Positions 7,239-10,210 of a DNA stretch of 10,210 nt are shown one piece after another (within the stretch, counting starts at the first letter, position 1; every line of letters starts with the position of its first letter). A program made the position numbers and the translations under genes. Origin of the DNA: CAZJBH01 sp964544485 (GTDB taxonomy: Bacteria; Patescibacteriota; Minisyncoccia; Portnoybacterales; UBA2143); assembly GCA_964544485.1 (NCBI GenBank), contig CAZJBH010000021.1:1-10210 (forward strand). The letters are read 5' to 3'. The notes below the pieces were generated by a model. The model did no database searches. It worked only from the letters and a program-made list of their open reading frames with translations, and was not told the origin of the DNA.

Positions 7239-7677
7239 AAAGTAGAATGATTGATAAAATTAGATTGTATAAAAGAATACCGATAAAATCTTGAAAAAAT
7301 AAATTTAATTTAATCTCAAAGATTAAACTGCTGAGGAAAATAAAGGAATAATAAATTGTAATTCCGCTGATCAGCAAAATTAATCTGGTCCAAATTTTTT
7401 GCAATGAAAAAACTTTTTGGTAAAGCAAATTGGTTAAATAAAGAGAAAGAATCAAGCTTAAACTTAACAAGCCAAAAGGAAGATCAGAATAAAGATCCAT
7501 AAAAATTCCAGCAATTAAAAAAAGCCAATAAAATTCATCAAACCCCTTTAAAATTGTTAAACCCAGGCAAAAACTTAAAATTAAGTTAGGAGCAATTCCC
7601 CAAAAGCTTAAAAAACCGGCTCCGGTCAGCTGAATCAAAAGAAAAAAAACAAAAATTAGGATAATTAATAATCTCAT
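7189..7677 (-). CDS. mreD: Rod shape-determining protein MreD
   Basis: The 162-residue, very hydrophobic protein matches MreD in size (about 160-170) and context, between mreC and the PBP2 gene. About six membrane segments can be seen, near 3-20, 30-43, 48-63, 66-86, 97-119 and 130-148, ending in a basic cytoplasmic tail. The stretches APNLILSF (29-36) and AGIFMDLYSDLPFGLLSL (56-73) resemble the conserved MreD core. MreD is an integral membrane part of the Rod complex that works with MreC to control PBP2. It begins 2 bases after the mreC stop and ends, with TGA, inside the mrdA reading frame, so the three genes are almost surely one translationally coupled operon. No separate ribosome site is seen. 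Confidence 0.88.
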   Translation of the reverse strand: MRLLIILIFVFFLLIQLTGAGFLSFWGIAPNLILSFCLGLTILKGFDEFYWLFLIAGIFMDLYSDLPFGLLSLSLILSLYLTNLLYQKVFSLQKIWTRLILLISGITIYYSFIFLSSLIFEIKLNLFFQDFIGILLYNLILSIILLYGAEKILYQKKTKRNY

Positions 7678-7679
7678 AT

Positions 7680-8468
7680 TTATTTTATAACCAAGACTCT
7701 TTCTAATTTATTAATCCTAAAAGCCGGCTCTAAAATCGCTTTTTGCGAAATCTGCGCGTCTAAAGAAATGACTTCTTTAATTTTGCCAAGAATCAATCCT
7801 TTTGGAAAAAGATTAGCTGCTCCTGAAGTAAGGACTGTCTGCCCTTCCTCTATATTCTCTCCCTGAGGCAAAAGATCAAACAAAAGATCGCTTCCCTGCC
7901 CTAAAACTAATCCGCTAACCTTGTTTTCCTGAATTAAAGCATTAACCTGACTATTTGAATCAGTAATCAAACGTATTTTAGCATAACTATGATAAACTTC
8001 TACAATCTGCCCGATTAAAATATTTTTAGCTGCCACTAGAATCATATCATTGCTTACCCCGTGTTTAGCTCCTTTATTAATAAAGATGATTTGATCCAAT
8101 CCTCTTAATCCTTGGCCAATTACTTCAGCTAGAATATATTCTTGTTCTAGTAAAGGCTCAATTTTATTCTGATCGCGCAAAAAAACATTTTCTTCAGCAA
8201 CTTGACTTAAGTATACCAATTCGCTTAATAAAGCCAAATTGCTTTGTTTTAATCGTTGATTTTCTTGAACTAATTCCGGCAAATTAATTAAAGCGTAAAT
8301 AAAATTATTTAATTCAATAAAAGAATTATAGAGTATTTGCTGCAGCCAGCCAATCGCTTGCAGGCTTGCTTCTTTAAATATTCCTAGCCAACCCTGATAA
8401 TTAAAAAACATCAAAATAAAAATGACGATTAAACAGATGATTAATGGCTGTTTTAAAATTCCCTGCAT
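7680..8468 (-). CDS. mreC: Rod shape-determining protein MreC
   Basis: The 262-residue protein has one N-terminal membrane helix (about 8-24) and an extracytoplasmic coiled coil at about 63-105 (LPELVQENQRLKQSN). The paired beta-barrel domain runs from about 112 to the end. Its typical MreC strands include GLRGLDQIIFINKGAKHGV (120-138), LIGQIVEVYHSYAKIRLITD (151-170) and EGQTVLTSGAANLFPKGLI (208-226). MreC is a bitopic scaffold that forms filaments outside the membrane and activates PBP2. The length is normal. It heads the mreC-mreD-mrdA group; no mreB precedes it, although mreB is the usual upstream neighbour. Instead a small membrane protein gene and a strong terminator lie upstream, only 24 bases from the mreC start. 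The start is supported by an AGGA ribosome site. Confidence 0.95.
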   Translation of the reverse strand: MQGILKQPLIICLIVIFILMFFNYQGWLGIFKEASLQAIGWLQQILYNSFIELNNFIYALINLPELVQENQRLKQSNLALLSELVYLSQVAEENVFLRDQNKIEPLLEQEYILAEVIGQGLRGLDQIIFINKGAKHGVSNDMILVAAKNILIGQIVEVYHSYAKIRLITDSNSQVNALIQENKVSGLVLGQGSDLLFDLLPQGENIEEGQTVLTSGAANLFPKGLILGKIKEVISLDAQISQKAILEPAFRINKLERVLVIK

Positions 8469-8475
8469 AATTTTA

Positions 8476-8479
8476 TCCT
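8476..8479 (-). promoter_or_regulatory. mreC ribosome binding site
   Basis: AGGA on the - strand sits 7 bases before the mreC ATG. It is one of only two clear Shine-Dalgarno sites in the window and fixes the mreC start. The same TAGGAT could double as a weak -10 element, with TTGTTT 17 bases upstream in the terminator T-run; in that case the mRNA would be nearly leaderless and would not use this site. Confidence 0.6.
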
Positions 8480-8492
8480 ACCATACCTAAAG

Positions 8493-8528
8493 CTAAAAAA
8501 CAAAAACCAGCGACTTAAAAATCGCTGG
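8493..8528 (-). terminator. Rho-independent terminator after small membrane protein gene
   Basis: On the - strand, CCAGCGA (8528-8522) pairs with TCGCTGG (8513-8507) around an 8-base loop. A T-rich run (TTTTTGTTTTTT, 8506-8495) follows. This is a textbook intrinsic terminator, 23 bases after the stop codon of the 8552-8758 gene. It lies just before mreC, so it should separate the small gene from the mre operon or limit read-through into it. Confidence 0.9.
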
Positions 8529-8551
8529 CTTTGCAAACAGATTTTGAAAAA

Positions 8552-8758
8552 TTACATCTGCTTGTTTTCTTCTTCTGAAGATTCAGCAGACTCGGCTGGA
8601 GCTTGCGGCTCTTCCGGAGAACTTGCCATTGGCTCTTGCGGCTCTTGAGGCTCTTGAGGAGTTTCAGATTGTTCTCCTTTATTCTTGCCTGAACGAACCC
8701 ACAAGAAAATTCCTCCAATAACAATGATACCGATAATGACCCAAATCCAGGTACCCAT
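8552..8758 (-). CDS. Small single-span membrane protein with Pro/Glu-rich tail
   Basis: The 68-residue protein has one strong hydrophobic helix (about 3-22, TWIWVIIGIIVIGGIFLWV), a short basic RSGKNKG stretch, then an acidic, low-complexity tail with PQEPQEPQEP and SAESSEEENKQM. The basic residues after the helix suggest the tail is cytoplasmic. No known family is recognised; similar tiny anchored proteins with disordered tails occur in Patescibacteria, but no function can be given. The gene is well supported as a unit: a TATAAT promoter upstream (8846-8873), an intrinsic terminator downstream (8493-8528), and codons that fit a real membrane protein. The start is odd: the strong AGGAGG site lies 28 bases upstream and is better placed for a 2-codon mini-ORF (see 8774-8792). 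A 69-residue frame overlapping on the same strand (8515-8724) is a shadow that runs through the terminator. Confidence 0.75.
   Translation of the reverse strand: MGTWIWVIIGIIVIGGIFLWVRSGKNKGEQSETPQEPQEPQEPMASSPEEPQAPAESAESSEEENKQM
8631..8657. repeat. 9-bp tandem repeat coding Gln-Glu-Pro
   Basis: Three units of GGCTCTTGN at 8631, 8640 and 8649 encode the PQEPQEP part of the small protein's tail on the - strand. Being a multiple of three, copy-number change would keep the frame and only alter tail length. Diverged copies occur nearby at about 8608-8617. Confidence 0.8.
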
Positions 8759-8773
8759 ATTAATTAATCCGAT

Positions 8774-8792
8774 TAAACCATATTTCCTCCTA
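8774..8792 (-). promoter_or_regulatory. Strong Shine-Dalgarno with 2-codon mini-ORF
   Basis: On the - strand, AGGAGG (8792-8787) is followed after 4 bases by ATG GTT TAA (8782-8774), a start codon, one valine codon and a stop. The small membrane protein's ATG lies 15 bases beyond that stop and in a different frame. The palindrome TTAATCGGATTAA (8777-8765) covers the mini-ORF stop and the spacer. The layout suggests initiation at the mini-ORF and re-initiation at the main gene, or a misassigned start. Seen directly; its meaning is inference. Confidence 0.5.
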
Positions 8793-8845
8793 ATAAGATT
8801 TAATCCGACAGTTTAATTATTTTTAAAATTTCAACTTTCAATTCT

Positions 8846-8873
8846 ATTATATCAAAAATTTCAAAAAATCCAA
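8846..8873 (-). promoter_or_regulatory. Sigma-70-type promoter for small membrane protein
   Basis: On the - strand there is a perfect -10 TATAAT (8851-8846) with an extended TGA just before it. A 16-base spacer separates it from a -35 TTGGAT (8873-8868, 4 of 6 consensus). The predicted start of transcription is near 8839, giving a leader of about 80 bases that contains the AGGAGG site. The region 8759-8952 holds no gene. Confidence 0.7.
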
Positions 8874-8920
8874 CCCCTTGCCTGTGGATAAAATAAATAT
8901 TCTAAAATTTTAATTATTAA

Positions 8921-8952
8921 AAAATAAATAAAACATTTTTAAGTTTAAAAAT
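8921..8952 (-). terminator. Possible weak terminator after MerR-type gene
   Basis: Directly after the TGA stop, ATTTTTAA pairs with TTAAAAAT (8952-8935) and is followed by GTTTTATTTATTTTTTAA on the - strand. The stem is only A-T pairs, so it is weak; in DNA this AT-rich it may be chance. Confidence 0.3.
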
Positions 8953-9846
8953 TCAATACTCTGTACAGATGTCTTGGATTAATTCTTTAACTGAATCTAT
9001 GGATTCAGAAAAAAGAGAAGAAAGGCTGGCTAGATTGGTTTGGGTATTAGAAAGACCATTTTCATATCCATCAAGAAACAAAACTAAGCTTGAACTGATT
9101 GATTTTTGAAAACTGTCTGAAAAATTGATCAAAGACAAAGCTAACATATCAGCTTTTTGCTCAGAAGCTTGCAAAAAAGAATCAAAAGAATTAGAAACTT
9201 TAATAAAACCATCATCTATTTTAAATAAAAAGCTTAATCTTGAATCATCTAATACTCTCTCTGCTAACTCTGAACCAGCAGAATCAACTTGATTTAAAAA
9301 ATTATCTTTGGCTTGATCTAAATTAGCCATAGAAGCAATTGCTTTTTCTCCTGTTTGACAACGCAAGTCAACGTTAAAATAAATACCCCAGCTAAAGATA
9401 ACCAGAAACAATAAAATTAAATCAAGCGCTAAAGCATAATTAAAATGATATTCTTTATTAAAATCAGGTTTTATTTTTTTTATTTTGCTTAACTTATTTC
9501 CCAAGCCAATCCAAAAAATTTCTAATTCATAAATTGTCCGTAAAGAATATTTAAAAAATAAAATGACTGAACTTAAAAACAGTTCTTTAAGAGTTATTGG
9601 TTTAATTAAAAAATTAAATTTATTTAAAAATGATTTGCTTGATTGATTAGCTTGATCTTGAAAATAGTTTGTCTGATTAATCAATTTAATAATCTTATTA
9701 AATTGTTTTTGATTATAATAACGCCAGCCGCGCGAATCGCGCCTGGCTTTTGGAATCAAACCTAATTCTTCCCAGCGAATTAAAGTGGTTTTATTCCGAT
9801 CAATTTTCTTAACTATGTCATTAAGCGTATATTTCTGCTGATCCAT
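8953..9846 (-). CDS. Membrane-anchored MerR-type transcriptional regulator
   Basis: Starting at the ATG at 9846, the protein has 297 residues. Residues 5-58 form a MerR-type winged-helix domain: YTLNDIVKKIDRNKTTLIRW is the helix-turn-helix, then EELGLIPKARRDSRGWRYY and QFNKIIKLI, fitting the MerR pattern xWExxGLIPxxR...GxRxY. A hydrophobic, possibly amphipathic helix lies at about 88-100 and a strong membrane helix at 137-158 (ALALDLILLFLVIFSWGIYF). The last 140 residues are helical, with only two cysteines (163, 294) in that region. With one membrane span the C-terminal part lies outside the cytoplasm, where the cysteines could pair. This is a ToxR-like layout on a MerR-type reader; MerR proteins are normally soluble dimers. 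An upstream ATG at 9897 would add 17 residues that cross a terminator-like hairpin and do not fit the family, so I prefer 9846. No effector-binding domain is recognised. Fold call sure; role unknown. Confidence 0.8.
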   Translation of the reverse strand: MDQQKYTLNDIVKKIDRNKTTLIRWEELGLIPKARRDSRGWRYYNQKQFNKIIKLINQTNYFQDQANQSSKSFLNKFNFLIKPITLKELFLSSVILFFKYSLRTIYELEIFWIGLGNKLSKIKKIKPDFNKEYHFNYALALDLILLFLVIFSWGIYFNVDLRCQTGEKAIASMANLDQAKDNFLNQVDSAGSELAERVLDDSRLSFLFKIDDGFIKVSNSFDSFLQASEQKADMLALSLINFSDSFQKSISSSLVLFLDGYENGLSNTQTNLASLSSLFSESIDSVKELIQDICTEY

Positions 9847-9854
9847 AAACCTAG

Positions 9855-9911
9855 AAAACAAAAAAAGGGCCTTAATTTTGGATGTTAAAAACAACATCCT
9901 ATTCGCCCTTT
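9855..9911 (-). terminator. Terminator-like hairpin in the leader (possible attenuator)
   Basis: On the - strand, AAAGGGC (9911-9905) pairs with GCCCTTT (9870-9864). They enclose an inner 7-bp hairpin, GGATGTT/AACATCC (9899-9893 with 9886-9880). The T-rich run TTTTTTTGTTTT (9866-9855) overlaps and follows the closing arm and ends 9 bases before the MerR-type start codon. It could end an upstream transcript or act as an attenuator for the gene itself. Only a weak AGG, 3 bases from the ATG, is available as a ribosome site. Confidence 0.55.
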
Positions 9912-9923
9912 AAATTTCCAATA

Positions 9924-9960
9924 AATCCAATCAAATTAATTCGCCCTTTGCGATTGGATT
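9924..9960. repeat. 9-bp inverted repeat around a GGGCGAA segment
   Basis: AATCCAATC (9924-9932) pairs perfectly with GATTGGATT (9952-9960), leaving a 19-base loop. The loop displays a second copy of TTCGCCCTTT, also found at 9903-9911 in the adjacent hairpin. The right arm overlaps a possible -10 box. Confidence 0.5.
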
Positions 9961-9963
9961 ATA
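9958..9963 (-). promoter_or_regulatory. Possible -10 box for the MerR-type gene
   Basis: TATAAT on the - strand lies about 112 bases before the start codon. No good -35 is found at 16-18 bases, so activator help would be needed if this is real. An alternative pair, TTGAAC (10005-10000) and TAAAAT (9979-9974), has a 20-base spacer, a length typical of promoters activated by MerR proteins. Confidence 0.35.
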
Positions 9964-9984
9964 AAAATATTCAATTTTATTTTA

Positions 9985-10005
9985 TTGAACTTGATTAAAG
10001 TTCAA
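9985..10005. promoter_or_regulatory. Operator-like dyad upstream of MerR-type gene
   Basis: TTGAACTT-GATTA-AAGTTCAA is a perfect 8+5+8 inverted repeat in the upstream region of the MerR-type gene, near the candidate promoter elements. Symmetric dyads of this size are what a dimeric MerR-type protein binds, so autoregulation is a reasonable inference. Confidence 0.45.
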
Positions 10006-10056
10006 ATGTAATTCAATTAATTCAGATTAATTAAATTAAACCTAAACTTTATTTTT

Positions 10057-10122
10057 TAGAAAGTATCCCAAATATGTGTTGATTGATTTTTGTTTTATAT
10101 AAATGATTTGGGATACTTTCTA
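10057..10122. repeat. Perfect 17-bp inverted repeat with 32-base loop
   Basis: TAGAAAGTATCCCAAAT (10057-10073) is the exact reverse complement of 10106-10122. The spacer of 32 bases is AT-rich and non-coding. No T-tract follows on either strand in the position expected of a terminator, and no adjacent direct duplication of insertion type is seen. It may be an RNA stem, a protein-binding site or a remnant mobile-element end pair. Confidence 0.75.
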
Positions 10123-10210
10123 CTCGCTTATTTTACTTTAAAATAAATAATAATTTTCTAAAGGGCGATAAAGAAAATCTTTCAAAATTTTAAAGCTTGG
10201 ATCTATTTAG

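Larger units (their letters stand above)
9847..10210. other. 364-base intergenic region, no gene seen
   Basis: No open frame with coding character exists on either strand here. The contents are the attenuator-like hairpin, the 9-bp inverted repeat, the operator-like dyad and the 17-bp inverted repeat listed separately, plus AAAGGGCGAT at 10159-10168. That last segment is complementary to the two TTCGCCCTTT copies at 9903-9911 and 9941-9949. The last 80 bases to the window edge are AT-rich with stops in all - strand frames and nothing recognisable. Confidence 0.7.

Noticed and set aside
8515..8724. 69-residue - strand frame overlapping the small membrane protein
   Set aside because: It shares the DNA of the membrane protein in another frame, runs into the terminator hairpin and has no membrane or domain character.
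9847..9897. Upstream ATG that would lengthen the MerR-type protein by 17 residues
   Set aside because: The extension would translate through the terminator-like hairpin and U-tract, has no usable ribosome site, and MerR domains normally begin a few residues before the helix-turn-helix, as the 9846 start does.
10057..10122. MITE with terminal inverted repeats
   Set aside because: Only one copy is visible and no matching target-site duplication directly flanks the arms, so it is left as an unexplained inverted repeat.
1..10210. Alternative genetic code (UGA read as glycine, as in Gracilibacteria/SR1)
   Set aside because: TGA serves as the natural stop of mreD and of the MerR-type gene, and no conserved protein contains in-frame TGA.
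1..10210. tRNA or rRNA genes
   Set aside because: No cloverleaf with the expected T-loop and CCA-end pattern and no rRNA-like GC-rich conserved segment was seen on either strand.

Overview
The window looks like a chromosomal segment from an AT-rich, small-genome bacterium, most likely of the Candidate Phyla Radiation (Patescibacteria, Parcubacteria-like). This is inference from protein style: Lys/Ile/Glu-rich proteins, a short lysyl-tRNA synthetase, a divergent FtsQ-type protein, tightly packed genes with few Shine-Dalgarno sites, and the mix of genes. TGA ends mreD and the last gene, so the standard bacterial code applies and not the UGA=Gly code of Gracilibacteria/SR1.

Layout. At the left edge lies the 3' part of a + strand membrane glycosyltransferase (GT39/ArnT-like), with its start outside the window. 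All other genes are on the - strand. Read in the direction of transcription (right to left) they are: a MerR-type regulator with a transmembrane anchor (9846-8953); a small single-span membrane protein (8758-8552) with its own promoter and terminator; mreC, mreD and mrdA (PBP2), packed with a 2-base gap and a 50-base overlap; greA; then lysS, serS and an ftsQ-like gene, only 3-4 bases apart. The window thus joins sidewall-elongation genes (MreC, MreD, PBP2), a transcript-cleavage factor, two aminoacyl-tRNA synthetases and a divisome protein. mreB and rodA are not here.

Non-coding structure is the unusual part. Two intergenic gaps (829-1018 and 5093-5300) hold copies of a dispersed palindromic element about 105 bp long. 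Its 64-bp core hairpin has stem arms identical in the two copies, 60 of 60 bases. In a + strand RNA, four of its five imperfect pairs would be G-U wobbles. The second copy carries an extra nested hairpin that reuses the apex sequence in inverted orientation, and the first copy has a diverged half-unit beside it.

Upstream of the MerR-type gene, 9847-10210 has no recognisable gene. It holds a terminator-like hairpin ending 9 bases before the start codon, a repeated segment that could compete for that hairpin, an 8+5+8 operator-like dyad, and a perfect 17-bp inverted repeat. The most promising novelty is this regulatory unit: a MerR-fold DNA-binding domain tethered to the membrane with an extracytoplasmic helical domain, behind a structured leader and next to a small membrane protein and the mreCD-PBP2 genes. 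A role in envelope sensing is inference only.
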